A DNA stretch of 64,000 nucleotides from Citrobacter freundii ATCC 8090 = MTCC 1658 = NBRC 12681 (GCF_011064845.1 NZ_CP049015.1:1364001-1428000); one strand, 5' to 3'; positions 46,755-57,209 are shown, counted from the first letter of the stretch. Notes: generated by a model from the letters alone, not told the origin. Numbers and translations: made by a program.

Positions 46755-47522
46755 ATGTTTAATTCCAGTGAGGTGCTAACCGCGCTTGAAAAGGCTTTGA
46801 ATACCAGTCAACTTTATATGGTTTATCAGCCTATTTTCAATTTACATGCCCAGCGTATAAGCGGATTTGAAGCATTAATGCGTTGGAATAGTCCTCAGAT
46901 GGGTATGATCTCTCCCGATGTTTTTATTACGTTACTGGAAGATAGCGGCAATATTATTTCAATTGAAGATATGGTTACTCACTCTCCGTGGGATGTTGCA
47001 ACTTCCTGGCCTGACCCCATTGTATTATCCGTCAATATTTCCGCGCTTGAATTCTGCGATCCTCTGTTACCCCAACGCGTCAGACAAAATCTTACCACCT
47101 CCGGATTGCCGGTCCATCGATGCCAAATAGAGGTCACCGAAACGTCACCGCTGTACGACAGTCAGATTGCGGCTAAAAATATGACGGAATTAAAGGCGAT
47201 AGGGGTCAAGCTTGCGCTTGATGATTTTGGAACCGGTCATGCTAATCTTAATTACCTGTTGAAATACCCTTTTGATACCTTAAAAATTGATAAAGAATTT
47301 GTCACTGGCATTGAACCCGACACCCGATCGACAAAGATTGTTGAGGGTATTATTTCACTGGCGCATAATTTTGGTATCGAAGTTCTTGCCGAAGGGGTGG
47401 AAACCCAGTCCCAGCTGGACCGGTTGATGCAGATTGGTTGTGACAAAATTCAAGGCTTTTTCATTTCGCCCCCGGTGCAGGCACAAGAGATCCCTTCACT
47501 CTTAGCGCAATATAATCGTTAA
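46755..47522 (+). CDS. Stand-alone EAL-domain c-di-GMP phosphodiesterase
   Basis: 255 residues forming a single EAL domain with no sensor or membrane segment. The catalytic series appears complete: FEALMRW (EAL), LSVNIS (Asn), IEVTET (Glu), LALDDFGTGHANL (Asp-Asp), LKIDKEF (Lys), VLAEGVET (Glu) and KIQGFFIS (Gln). It should therefore hydrolyse c-di-GMP to pGpG. The ATG at 46755 follows GAGGGG. It lies 100 nt after the LuxR-type gene on the same strand and convergent with the autotransporter. E. coli PdeL fuses a LuxR domain to an EAL domain; here they are separate genes. Confidence 0.9.
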   Translation: MFNSSEVLTALEKALNTSQLYMVYQPIFNLHAQRISGFEALMRWNSPQMGMISPDVFITLLEDSGNIISIEDMVTHSPWDVATSWPDPIVLSVNISALEFCDPLLPQRVRQNLTTSGLPVHRCQIEVTETSPLYDSQIAAKNMTELKAIGVKLALDDFGTGHANLNYLLKYPFDTLKIDKEFVTGIEPDTRSTKIVEGIISLAHNFGIEVLAEGVETQSQLDRLMQIGCDKIQGFFISPPVQAQEIPSLLAQYNR

Positions 47523-47573
47523 TCCTTCCGTATTTACGTTTCCCAATCCCTTGATTGTTCCACGTTGCTGGTA

Positions 47574-47606
47574 AGTCTGTAGGCCTGATACGCGTCGCGC
47601 ATCAGC
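47574..47606. repeat. REP-like fragment
   Basis: GTCTGTAGGCCTGATACGCG followed by TCGCGCATCAGCC resembles the GTAGGCCTGATAAGCGTAGC REP unit seen near cysS, with changes. It lies between the convergent EAL and autotransporter genes. Confidence 0.5.
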
Positions 47607-47627
47607 CACCCCTGTAATACTATAAGC

Positions 47628-47657
47628 AAAAAAAAGCCCCCTGCTAAACAGGAGGCT
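47628..47657 (-). terminator. Intrinsic terminator of the autotransporter gene
   Basis: On the - strand GCCTCCTG, a short loop and CAGGGGGC are followed by a run of eight T residues (A-run 47628-47635 on the + strand). It begins 18 nt past the autotransporter stop. Confidence 0.9.
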
Positions 47658-47674
47658 GGCGAGTTTATGTCAGC

Positions 47675-50600
47675 TTAGAACGATTTCTTAAAGCCGATAG
47701 AGGCATTGACCGGCGCTTCGATCTGCGACTTACTGCCGCCGTTGCTGAATTGCGTACCCAGCTCACCGTAGACCTGCAGGTTTCTGTCGATAGACCATGA
47801 CAGGCCGGCTGCAACTTCAGTGCTGGAGTACTGCTGTGAAGATTCCAGCGTAGTGGTGGCTACCGCATTGCTAAAGTGCGTTTTGTCTTTTGAACCCAGA
47901 CCCTGCCAGACGTTAACCCTGCCGTACGGCTGGAATTTGCCATGGTTGGTGTCATAGTCAGCGACCAGACGCACGCCCAGACGCGCGGTAAAGGAGTCTG
48001 CGGTATCCATTTTCACTTTCGTTGGGGTCACACCATCCAGTGTGCTGTTATCAAAGTCGCTGTACTGGTAGATCAACTGAGCCTGAGGCTCCAGACTCCA
48101 TGCGCTGGCGCCTAAACGGAACGATTTACCCACCTCTGTCGACGCCGTCAGCGTGTTGCCTCTGACGGTATACGAGCCATTGTTACCGGTCGCCGTCAGG
48201 CGGGATTTATGGTTACCGTACTGCAGGACGTTATCAACATACATACCGTCACCCGAGAACCAGGTCGCATAGCCACCGACGTAAAATGCGTTGTCGTCGA
48301 TGTTACCGCCTTTGCCATCGCTGCCTGTCTTCGTGCCTTTCACGTTGCTGTCGATATCAAGGATGCTGGTATACATCCCGGCTTTCCAGCTTTCGTTAGC
48401 ATACATATCAACGCCGACCTGGATACCCATGGTATGGGAGCTGGTTTGCGTACCGGCAGCATCATCCAGTTTGGTTTTACCGGAGTAGCCAATCATTCTT
48501 GCCCAGGCGCGATTGTCTTCATCAATGCCCGGTTTAACCTCGTCCCCCATACGTTGGTGCATGTTACCTAACAGGCTAATATCACCCTGACGTACTACGC
48601 TGGCGAGGCCAGAATACAGCATGGTTTCTGGACGGTATTCACTTCTCAGATACCAGTTTTCACCCTGGCCCTGAGCATTACCCGCATGTAGTTGGTACTC
48701 AAACGCACCTGCAGCCATACGATCGGCGGCAAGATGGAAGGCATCCCGTGAGGTTTGCGCGGTTGTGGTTGCGCCATTGAGCGCAGTCACCACTTCGATA
48801 CCATCCCCAATGGTCGGCGCGCCAAGACCAGAACCATCGACATCCAGCAGTGTGCTACCGCTGGCTTTACCGCCATCGATAATCAGACGGTCGGCAATGC
48901 CTGCTCCGCTACCATTCTGGATAGCTGCCATGTTGATAGTCCCTTTTTCGCCGGTGTAATCCCCTTTGACGGTTAAGGTTGTGCCAGTCTGCTGACCGAT
49001 GAGCGAGACATCGCCACCGTTGCTCAGGCCCGCTACCGTCTGGTTATAGCCCTGCGTGTTCAACGTGGTGTCTGCGACTACATAGTGGTGTGATGCGCTA
49101 CTCAGGGTGTTGGTATTACCCGCTTGCAGCACGCCGTTGGCGATCAACGTAGCGCCGCTGTAGCTGTTTTCACCTTGCAGCTCGGTAATGCCGCTACCGG
49201 TCTGATGCAGCTGGCCTTTACCACTGATATTGCCGGTCAGCGCCAGGGTATCGCCACGATTGACGTTGAGTACGCCGTTATCAATGATATCCCCCTGAAT
49301 GCTGCCAATATCACCGCCGTTACCCAGTTGTAAAACACCTTGTTCGATGGTGGTGCCACCGGTGTAGGTGTTATCCAGCGTCAGGGTGAGGGAGCCTTTA
49401 CCGGTTTTGGTCAGTTGACCGTTACCTTCGACTTCCGTCAGCAGAGAAACGTCATGCCCGTTGGTGTCGAATGTCCCGCCGCCGGATTCCAGCGTCACCT
49501 GACGGGCAGTATCAAACGCTTCGCCATACTTCAGCGTACCGCCATTAAAGGTAATTCCCGTATCTGCCGCACCCAGGTTGGTATCACCCGCCACCTGCAG
49601 CGTCCCTGAGGTGATGGTGGTGCCACCGCTGTAAGTATTGTCGCCGGTGAGAATCAGCGTACCGAGATCGCCTTTATTCAGGCCGCCGGTACCACGGATA
49701 ACGCTGTCGATAGTGGCGGTGTAACTGGCGCCGTCTACTGTGCCATCGCCGACACGAATCAGGGTGTTTGCCGTGTTGGTGGTAATGGCTTCTCCGCCCA
49801 CACGATAACCATCGGTGGCGAACTGCGCGCCGCTGATGATGACATCGCCTTTGCTGTTATCGACGGTTACGTTGCCCGCTTCACCCTGGAAGACGGCGAA
49901 TGCGGCATCGGTAAACGGTGCGTTCAACGCGCCTTCTGGCGTCGATTCATCGGTGGTCCAGTTGTCGTTACCCTGGCTGGATTGCCAGATACCGTCGCCG
50001 CCGTTAATGACGCCGTTATTTTTCAGCTCGCCATTCTCACCGCCGGTGCCGTCCCAGAAGCGCAGCGTCAGTCCGGCGTGGTTGACCAGGTTGACCTGAT
50101 TTTTCACCGATGTCTGCACGTACAGGCTGTCAGCTGCTTCCGGTGCGTTAGCAATATCCATCACATTGTTGGTCAATGTGCCGGTGTAGTTGATGACGCG
50201 GTAAACGCCCACATCAAAGCTTCCGCCTGGTGAGGTTTCAATGTTGAGCTTACCGTCGAGCGTCAGATCGCCATTTACGTCAATCAAGTCGTTGAAGGCA
50301 CCGCCCGGGGTATAAGCCTGACCAAACTGATAATCCAGTTGGGCGTTATCACTGAGCGTCAGAGAACCGGTAGTCAGTTTACCCACACTGTTGATAGCTG
50401 CACCTGCGGTAATATGCGCGTCGTCCAGCACATCAACAGCGCCGCCGATAATACCGTTACCGCCGAGCGTTGCCCCGGATTTCACCGTCACCTGGCCAGT
50501 AGCCGCAGACTGATTACCGTTGACCAGCAGCACGCCTTCATTGACGTCCGTGGTGCCGGTGTAAGTGTTATCGCCGGTCAGCGTCAACGTACCGTCACCG

Positions 50601-53600
50601 ATTTTTACCAGGCTGCCGTCGTTGCCGCTGATAATACCGCTGATGGTGTCATCAAGATGCAGATTACCCAGCGACAGTTCTTTATTGCCCAGTTCGACAT
50701 TACCCGCGCCGGACAACGAGCCGATAGACGTTGCGCTGTCGACTGCGCTGATATCGACCTTACCGCCCACCAGGTTTTTAACGACGGTGTTCTCTGCCAT
50801 CGCATAGTCAGCAAAGGTCATCAGTCCGCTGTTATTCACGGTGGCATTGCCCCCGCTGGCATTTTCTTCCAGCGCCAGGGTACTGTCTTTTGACACGTTA
50901 ACCGTCGCGTTGCCCGCACTGGCGTTGTTGGTTAACACCGCTTTCGCCGTGCCCGTCAGGTTCAGCATTGCGCTTGCGGCGGTGACGTTATCCGCCAGCG
51001 TTAACAGGCTGTCGGCGATGTTCATAGTCAGGGATTTCAGGCTGGTATCTGTCCCGCTGACATTGAGCGTCGCACCCTTATTGACGTTCACGGTGCTGCT
51101 TTCATTACTGCCAAAGGCTCCGGTTTTGCTGACGTTGACCGTCACATTGTTGGCGTTTCCGGTACCGGCAATTTCAGTGTCGCCTTTGTAGCTGTTTGCA
51201 CGGTCGAGCGACAAGGTGCTGCCCGCATCACTAGAGCTGCTGGTGACTTTCAGTTTACCCTCGCCGGTAATCTCACCGGTTGGCGTGAAGTGGTGCGAAT
51301 TAAGGTCAAACACCGCAGCATTCTCATTCGCTCCCAGCTCAATGGTGCGATTGCTGGTCAGGTCCGCGCCCAGTTGCAGCGTTGAACCGTTATTGATGGC
51401 CAGGTCAGTTCCGCTCTGGCCGAGATTGCTGTCGGAGGAGATCTGCAACGTGCCGCCATCAATGCGCGTGCCGCCGCGATACTCGTTGTCACCGCTGAGG
51501 ATCAGACGGCCAAGGTCGGTTTTCACCAGCGTCAGCTTGTCAGCAGTACTGGCCTCGCGGATAACGGACTCAATGGTCGCGGTATAATTTTGCCCCGCGC
51601 CACCGGCGCCAACGCGCACCAGCAGTTCGCCAGTCCCCGGCGTCTGGCCTGCGTGGGTCGCGTTTTCCGTGGTGGCATACGCGTTAAGCGCATCGCCTTT
51701 AACGACATAGCCATCGGCATCAAACTGTGCTCCGGAGAAGTTAATTTCTCCCGCGGCGTTATCCACGGTAACGGTACCGCCTTTGGTGGTGAAGACGGCG
51801 AAGGACTTCTGTGCCCAAGGGGCGTTACCCTCACCGGTTGCGGTGGTCCAGTTGTTATCACCCTGACTGCCGATTGCCATCCATTTGCCATCGCCACCGT
51901 CAATTTTGCTGTCGCCTTCAATGCCGGACGCGCCGTGGCTCTGATTAACGGTTGCGCCGTCCCAGAACTGCAGGGTAACGCCGTTGGCATTCACCAGGTT
52001 GACCTGTTTGTCGATGGAGGTCTGAACAAAAATATTGCTCTTATCCTGGCTATTCGGTATCGCGCCTAATTCCAGCGTCTGGTTATCCAGCGTGCCACCG
52101 TAGTTATAGATACGGTACACGCCCGGTCCGAAGTTACCACCCTGTGAAGTGGTGACGTCCAGAGTCCCGTCCAGTTGCAGATCGCCTGCGACGTTAATCA
52201 GATCGTTTAGCGCGCCGCCTGGCGTATAGGCTTGACCCAGTTCGAAAGCGGAGGTCGTTTTGCTGCCAAGCTGCAGATTACCGTTAATGGATAACGTACC
52301 CGCACCGCCGTCACCGGCGCTGAGGGTAGAGGCATCGTTCATCAGCACGTCGCCGCCGATCACCCCGTTACCCCCCAGCGTCGCCGTACCGCTTACTTTG
52401 GTCACACCCGTCGCGGCACTCTGATTCCCTTTCACCAGTAGCGTACCGCTGGTGACGGTCGTGTCGCCGGTATAGGTGTTATTGCCCGTCAGGCGAGTAA
52501 TACCGTTACCAATCTGCTGTAACGCACCGATCCCGGAGATTACGCCGCCAAGCAGCACATCATTGGCCCGATTAATCGCCAGTACGCCATTGTCGATGAT
52601 GTCAGACACGGCGTTGACTCCGCCTGTATTTCCGCCGTCACCCAACTGCAGCGTACCGGTTTGATCAATAGTGGTAGAGCCGGTATAGGTGTTGTTGGCG
52701 GTAAAGACAGTGGTGCCGCCCGCCGCGCGTTCAAACTTCCCATCACCGCTGATGACGCCGTTATAGATCTGCGCAGCCGCCGTATCGCCCTGCGTGTCAA
52801 AGATGACCCGGCTGCCTGCACCCTGAGTCGTCACATTGTAGTCAGCGATGGTCGCGGCAGTGCTGGTGGACTCGCCGTGATCGCCGGTACGCAGCGTTGC
52901 GCCATTGGTAACCGCAATGGTTTTACTTGCCAGTTGCAGACGATCGACGATGCGCATATCTGCACTTGAACCGCTAATGGTCAGTGAGTCCCAACCCGTG
53001 CCGATGTTGGTACCGGTGGTCAGGTTATCGCTGCTCAGGCTGCCAATTTTCGCACTGTTACCGTGTGTATTGGTGAAGGTGAGGGCGTTGCCACTGCCGG
53101 CTTCGGTAGTGATATGGCGCGTTTTATCCAGCGTCACATTGCCGATGTTGGCTTTATTGTTGCCGCCGGTTCCGGCGAAATTCACCTCGCCCGCAAAGGT
53201 TCCGCTTTGCCAGTTAAAGGTGTCCTTGCCTTCTCCGGTGTTGATGACGCCACTGGTGATACCCTGGCTGATATCAATGGTGTCATTGCCCTTGCCAGAT
53301 TGAATCGCCACTGCTGTATCGTTGATAGCCTGAAGGGTACCGGTATTGGTGATTTTTTTATTGCTGTCACCGCTGGCATCAATAACGGGTGCGGTGGTGC
53401 TGGCAGAGATAATTTTTCCGCTATTGGCTATTGCGCTAACATTTTTAGCGATGATTGCAGAACCACCTGCGCTGTCGTAGACGTTGATATTGGCATTGGT
53501 GGTGACCTTACCGTCCGTATTGGCGCGAATACCGCTGCCTTCGCTGTTATGCACCTCAACGGTATAGCCTTTGCCGATGGTCAGATTGCCTGTCACTGCG

Positions 53601-56600
53601 TCACCATTGCGCTGCTCAAAGGCGAAGCCGGTACCTTTACCGTTAACGTTCAGAATGTTATTCAGGCCATCTTTCATGTTTAACGCGACGCTGGTACGGA
53701 TCCCCGGACCGTCGTTGGCATTGATAGTGACATCGTTGAGTGTGATATCGGTATTGTTGGCGTCGTTTTGAATGCCAGCACCAGTACCTTCGGCGCTAAT
53801 AATCACCCCTTTGGCAGCCAGCTTACCGGCTCCTGTATCAAGACGAATACCATCGGCCGAACCATTAGTCGTGATGGCATCACCGGCATTACCGGTAATA
53901 CTCAGGCTGGCACCGTTGGTCAGCAGAACCCCTGCGGTTCCATCATCAACTTGAATCTGACCCAATTTTTTAATCTGTGCGTTCGAACCCGAAGCTTGTA
54001 CGCCAATGCCGTTACTCACATGTAAGGCAGCGGTCGCGTTATTGGTTAAACTCCCGCCTTGTTGCACGTTAACACCAATGCTGTCGGTGCTGGCAAGATC
54101 GATAATTGCCTGGGTATCGAGGATCAGGCTGCCCTGGTTCCTTGCCACATAGGCAATAACCTTGTTGCCGCTGGCTTCTGAAGTGATTTTTGCGTTTGAA
54201 GTGAGGATGGTCGGAGTGGCGCTACCTTCTGCGTTGCCATTCAACTGATGAGCCTGACCGTCCACTACCCCGGCAATGGTTCTTTCACCGGTTAAATTGA
54301 TGGTGGTTTTATCGCTGATGTTACCTGTGGCACCGCCTTCAATCAGCAGCGCGGCGGAGTCGGTGCCCTGCACGGTGAACGTGGCTTCGCCGGTATCCAC
54401 ACTACTGCCTGTGCCCGTCGCTAATACGCCAACGGACTGTTCGCCGCTTAAGGTCAGGTCAAGGTTTGAGCTGGGCTGACCGTCAGGAGTGGTGGTGTTA
54501 CCGGCCAGCATTGCACCATTGGCAATACGGAAAATGGTGGTGCGATCTTGCCCGTTGTCATTCATTACCGCCTGACCAATATTCGCAGTTGCGCCTTTAC
54601 CATACAGGTAATAGCCAATCTGATCGGTGCTGTTGAATGCCGGGCTACTCAGACTGTCGACGTTAGCGACGGCGTTATCACGCACGTGTACGCCGATGTT
54701 CCCGGCTTTGTTTAGCGTGATGTTGGAATAGACGTTGACCACTGCCTTTCCATCTTTGCCACCTTCAGCCCAGACGGCATAGTTACGGTTACCGACACTA
54801 CCTTCACCATCAACTACGATAGAGCCTGAAGCGCTGGTCGTGGCTTCGGCATTTTTGTTAGTTGCGCTGACGTGGATGCCGACGTTGTTGGTGCCGTTGA
54901 CGTTAATCTTGCCGTCGTTGCGAATTTCCTGATTATTTTCCGCGCCGCTGTCACGCACGGTGATACCGTAGTTCCTGCTACTCCCCGCGCTGGAATCGCC
55001 ATTGATCACGATATTACCGGTATTGATGACGTTGCCGGTCGCGTTACCAATCAGCATACCCGCGGCGTTACGTACGCCGGTTCCCAGCGTGATAAGGCCG
55101 TTGTTAATCACCTCTTTGGCGCTCTTGGTCATGATCCCGGCGCTCAGACTTGAACCGCCTGACATGGTGACATCTTTAGACGGATCACTTGCGTTACGGC
55201 CAAGATAAATAGAGGCACCTGCGCTGTTGGTAAAGGTGGCGTTGTCGGCGACTTCTACGCCATAGGCGATGCCGCTGCCGTAGGATGCACCGTTTTTGCG
55301 CCCGTCCACGACGTTGATATCGCCGTTGTTGACCCCTTGAGCATTGTCAGACAGTTGCATACCAATGGCCAGCGTCAGCTCGCCAGCGGGTTTGTCCTTA
55401 CTCCAGGGATCGGCGGCAGAAGCGGTGCCGAAGTTATCGGTGGTGATCGCCTGGTTGATGGTACCTTCGTTGGTGATTTGACTGGCGCCTTGCCCCTGCA
55501 TACCAAATGCGCCATAGCTGTTGACGTTTTGGTTGCCGTCTTTATCAATAAACAGCCCGGAGTTGATGATCCCGTTGTTGGTTGCCGTCGCGTCTTTTGC
55601 CAGCATGCCAATCGCCAGGCTTTGCCCGGTAGACGTGCGTAATGCGTTCAGCTCACCAAGGTTAGTGATAACCCCACCATTAATGGCTTTCATCACGCCA
55701 TTAATACTGCCGTCAACGGCAATAATCGCGTCTTTGTTCAAGGTGCCGGAGGTGCCTGCGCCGTTGGCATAGATGGCATGTAACTCACCACGGCCAGCGG
55801 TCGCGTTGTTGGTATGTGACAAACCGTCGGTCCAGACGTCGTAATCCCAGCTGAGTATGTCAGCTGGCTTACCGGAGGTGAGCAGATTTTCAATCAGCTC
55901 GGCGTACTTTGTTTGTGCTGCGGTGACGGTTGTGACTTCCTCCGCATCTATCCACAGCTGGATTTGGCTGACTTTTTCACCATCAGGGTTTTGTGCCGCG
56001 TCGTCGCTTTTGCCCAACAGCCAGTCATTGAATTCGGCCAGTTCTTGTGTGTTGGTAATGGTAAATGTGCGCTCCCCGGTTTCGACGACCTTGCCATCCT
56101 CGTCATAGCCATAGGTCATCAGCGAAAATTCATCGCCAAACACGGAGGTTTGCGCTGAACCGGTGAACGTTTTTTCAGGGATCACCGGGGCTGCGTTAAA
56201 TTTTATATAGTTATCTGACTGCCAGTTCACCTGGCTTGCAGTACCTTGCGCTTCCAGCAGCGAGGAATCTTTTGCCAGCAATTCGATGGTATTGGCTTTG
56301 TCACGCACATTGAGGGTGTCGTCGCCAATATTCAGATTCGCAATGGAGCCATTTGTCGCCAGGGCGATACCAAATTGCTTATAGATTTCTGATTTCTGAG
56401 CATCAAAGGTGTTTAATACCGCATCGCCGACTTGCGCTTCGGTAAGAAAACCATTTAACTCATTGGTATCAAAGACTTTGATGGTTGTTTTTTCGCCGGG
56501 AAACGCCGGATCGTTGATATCAAATTCTGTGCTCTGCGAAGGCGTCGACGACTGGTTGTAAGTCAAGTATTCCGCCAGTTCTTCAGAGTTGGTAATGGTT

Positions 56601-57013
56601 TTTACGCTCTGGTCAGGGCTGGTTGCCAGCAGGGTGATTTTGCCGCTTTCCAGCAGTTCCCGGATAGTGGTTGATTCAACAACGCCGCTTTGACCCGGGC
56701 TAAATGTTGGGATTGCACCACTGATATTCAGTGCCTGACCGGTGGTGTTATCTTCATATAAGAAGCCGTAGTCGTGGATACCCTCATAAACCCCAGCGGA
56801 AATACCTGTCTTGAAGTCTTCATGAATATCGTGTTCACCCGTTGCGGTAATCTGGGCTGCAGAAGCCAGCAATGAAGCACCGCTTAATGCGCCAGCTGCC
56901 AGTACGGCGACAGTTTTACGCGAGCTGCTTTTTTTCTTTCCTTTCGTTAATTCAGAAACGACCACCCAGATACCGAGCGCCGCGTTCCAAATAATGCTGT
57001 AAACTTTGTTCAT
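47675..57013 (-). CDS. Giant autotransporter adhesin (type Va, ESPR, PATR repeats)
   Basis: 3112 residues. Residues 1-25 form an extended signal peptide (ESPR: MNKVYSIIWNAALGIWVV), followed by a basic stretch and hydrophobic core to about residue 53. Residues about 60-430 are an N-terminal domain I do not recognise. From about 430 to 1300 is Gly/Asn-rich repeat sequence expected to form a long beta-helix, followed by about eight PATR-like repeats (NTYTGxTTI type). Two related modules, about 1506-1915 and 2145-2529, duplicate one another. An RGD occurs at 2586-2588. A pertactin-like autochaperone lies at about 2690-2810 and the outer membrane barrel at about 2833-3112, ending GFKKSF. Start follows AAGGG at 7 nt. 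It is probably an adhesin or biofilm protein; receptor unknown. Confidence 0.93.
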   Translation of the reverse strand: MNKVYSIIWNAALGIWVVVSELTKGKKKSSSRKTVAVLAAGALSGASLLASAAQITATGEHDIHEDFKTGISAGVYEGIHDYGFLYEDNTTGQALNISGAIPTFSPGQSGVVESTTIRELLESGKITLLATSPDQSVKTITNSEELAEYLTYNQSSTPSQSTEFDINDPAFPGEKTTIKVFDTNELNGFLTEAQVGDAVLNTFDAQKSEIYKQFGIALATNGSIANLNIGDDTLNVRDKANTIELLAKDSSLLEAQGTASQVNWQSDNYIKFNAAPVIPEKTFTGSAQTSVFGDEFSLMTYGYDEDGKVVETGERTFTITNTQELAEFNDWLLGKSDDAAQNPDGEKVSQIQLWIDAEEVTTVTAAQTKYAELIENLLTSGKPADILSWDYDVWTDGLSHTNNATAGRGELHAIYANGAGTSGTLNKDAIIAVDGSINGVMKAINGGVITNLGELNALRTSTGQSLAIGMLAKDATATNNGIINSGLFIDKDGNQNVNSYGAFGMQGQGASQITNEGTINQAITTDNFGTASAADPWSKDKPAGELTLAIGMQLSDNAQGVNNGDINVVDGRKNGASYGSGIAYGVEVADNATFTNSAGASIYLGRNASDPSKDVTMSGGSSLSAGIMTKSAKEVINNGLITLGTGVRNAAGMLIGNATGNVINTGNIVINGDSSAGSSRNYGITVRDSGAENNQEIRNDGKINVNGTNNVGIHVSATNKNAEATTSASGSIVVDGEGSVGNRNYAVWAEGGKDGKAVVNVYSNITLNKAGNIGVHVRDNAVANVDSLSSPAFNSTDQIGYYLYGKGATANIGQAVMNDNGQDRTTIFRIANGAMLAGNTTTPDGQPSSNLDLTLSGEQSVGVLATGTGSSVDTGEATFTVQGTDSAALLIEGGATGNISDKTTINLTGERTIAGVVDGQAHQLNGNAEGSATPTILTSNAKITSEASGNKVIAYVARNQGSLILDTQAIIDLASTDSIGVNVQQGGSLTNNATAALHVSNGIGVQASGSNAQIKKLGQIQVDDGTAGVLLTNGASLSITGNAGDAITTNGSADGIRLDTGAGKLAAKGVIISAEGTGAGIQNDANNTDITLNDVTINANDGPGIRTSVALNMKDGLNNILNVNGKGTGFAFEQRNGDAVTGNLTIGKGYTVEVHNSEGSGIRANTDGKVTTNANINVYDSAGGSAIIAKNVSAIANSGKIISASTTAPVIDASGDSNKKITNTGTLQAINDTAVAIQSGKGNDTIDISQGITSGVINTGEGKDTFNWQSGTFAGEVNFAGTGGNNKANIGNVTLDKTRHITTEAGSGNALTFTNTHGNSAKIGSLSSDNLTTGTNIGTGWDSLTISGSSADMRIVDRLQLASKTIAVTNGATLRTGDHGESTSTAATIADYNVTTQGAGSRVIFDTQGDTAAAQIYNGVISGDGKFERAAGGTTVFTANNTYTGSTTIDQTGTLQLGDGGNTGGVNAVSDIIDNGVLAINRANDVLLGGVISGIGALQQIGNGITRLTGNNTYTGDTTVTSGTLLVKGNQSAATGVTKVSGTATLGGNGVIGGDVLMNDASTLSAGDGGAGTLSINGNLQLGSKTTSAFELGQAYTPGGALNDLINVAGDLQLDGTLDVTTSQGGNFGPGVYRIYNYGGTLDNQTLELGAIPNSQDKSNIFVQTSIDKQVNLVNANGVTLQFWDGATVNQSHGASGIEGDSKIDGGDGKWMAIGSQGDNNWTTATGEGNAPWAQKSFAVFTTKGGTVTVDNAAGEINFSGAQFDADGYVVKGDALNAYATTENATHAGQTPGTGELLVRVGAGGAGQNYTATIESVIREASTADKLTLVKTDLGRLILSGDNEYRGGTRIDGGTLQISSDSNLGQSGTDLAINNGSTLQLGADLTSNRTIELGANENAAVFDLNSHHFTPTGEITGEGKLKVTSSSSDAGSTLSLDRANSYKGDTEIAGTGNANNVTVNVSKTGAFGSNESSTVNVNKGATLNVSGTDTSLKSLTMNIADSLLTLADNVTAASAMLNLTGTAKAVLTNNASAGNATVNVSKDSTLALEENASGGNATVNNSGLMTFADYAMAENTVVKNLVGGKVDISAVDSATSIGSLSGAGNVELGNKELSLGNLHLDDTISGIISGNDGSLVKIGDGTLTLTGDNTYTGTTDVNEGVLLVNGNQSAATGQVTVKSGATLGGNGIIGGAVDVLDDAHITAGAAINSVGKLTTGSLTLSDNAQLDYQFGQAYTPGGAFNDLIDVNGDLTLDGKLNIETSPGGSFDVGVYRVINYTGTLTNNVMDIANAPEAADSLYVQTSVKNQVNLVNHAGLTLRFWDGTGGENGELKNNGVINGGDGIWQSSQGNDNWTTDESTPEGALNAPFTDAAFAVFQGEAGNVTVDNSKGDVIISGAQFATDGYRVGGEAITTNTANTLIRVGDGTVDGASYTATIDSVIRGTGGLNKGDLGTLILTGDNTYSGGTTITSGTLQVAGDTNLGAADTGITFNGGTLKYGEAFDTARQVTLESGGGTFDTNGHDVSLLTEVEGNGQLTKTGKGSLTLTLDNTYTGGTTIEQGVLQLGNGGDIGSIQGDIIDNGVLNVNRGDTLALTGNISGKGQLHQTGSGITELQGENSYSGATLIANGVLQAGNTNTLSSASHHYVVADTTLNTQGYNQTVAGLSNGGDVSLIGQQTGTTLTVKGDYTGEKGTINMAAIQNGSGAGIADRLIIDGGKASGSTLLDVDGSGLGAPTIGDGIEVVTALNGATTTAQTSRDAFHLAADRMAAGAFEYQLHAGNAQGQGENWYLRSEYRPETMLYSGLASVVRQGDISLLGNMHQRMGDEVKPGIDEDNRAWARMIGYSGKTKLDDAAGTQTSSHTMGIQVGVDMYANESWKAGMYTSILDIDSNVKGTKTGSDGKGGNIDDNAFYVGGYATWFSGDGMYVDNVLQYGNHKSRLTATGNNGSYTVRGNTLTASTEVGKSFRLGASAWSLEPQAQLIYQYSDFDNSTLDGVTPTKVKMDTADSFTARLGVRLVADYDTNHGKFQPYGRVNVWQGLGSKDKTHFSNAVATTTLESSQQYSSTEVAAGLSWSIDRNLQVYGELGTQFSNGGSKSQIEAPVNASIGFKKSF

Positions 57014-57116
57014 ATATAACCCTTGTCTACATTCCTGTTATGTATGTGTTAATACGTTGAGTTGTTGGCTATGGTTGGCACGCGGATGTGCTACCCGGTA
57101 ATGGATTTTGGAAATA

Positions 57117-57167
57117 GGGTTTCCTTCCGTGCGATGCGGAATTAAAAAAGCGATCCGGAAGAAAACC
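57117..57167 (-). other. Hairpin between right LuxR-type gene and autotransporter
   Basis: GGGTTTCCTTCCG (57117-57129) pairs with CGGAAGAAAACC (57156-57167) across a 26-nt loop, with one mismatch. It lies in the 196-bp gap between the two - strand genes and may attenuate read-through from the regulator into the adhesin or bind a regulator. Confidence 0.5.
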
Positions 57168-57209
57168 TCTTTAAATAATAACCGTGATAATTGTCCTTAA
57201 ATAAGTCAG

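Noticed and set aside
48209..55772. Many open frames of 60-180 codons on the + strand within the autotransporter region
   Set aside because: They are antisense to a single intact 3112-codon gene; the repetitive Gly/Asn/Thr coding sequence produces stop-free antisense frames.
47675..57013. CRISPR-like direct repeats
   Set aside because: The repeated DNA encodes PATR and beta-helix protein repeats in one open frame, with no constant repeat and spacer lengths.
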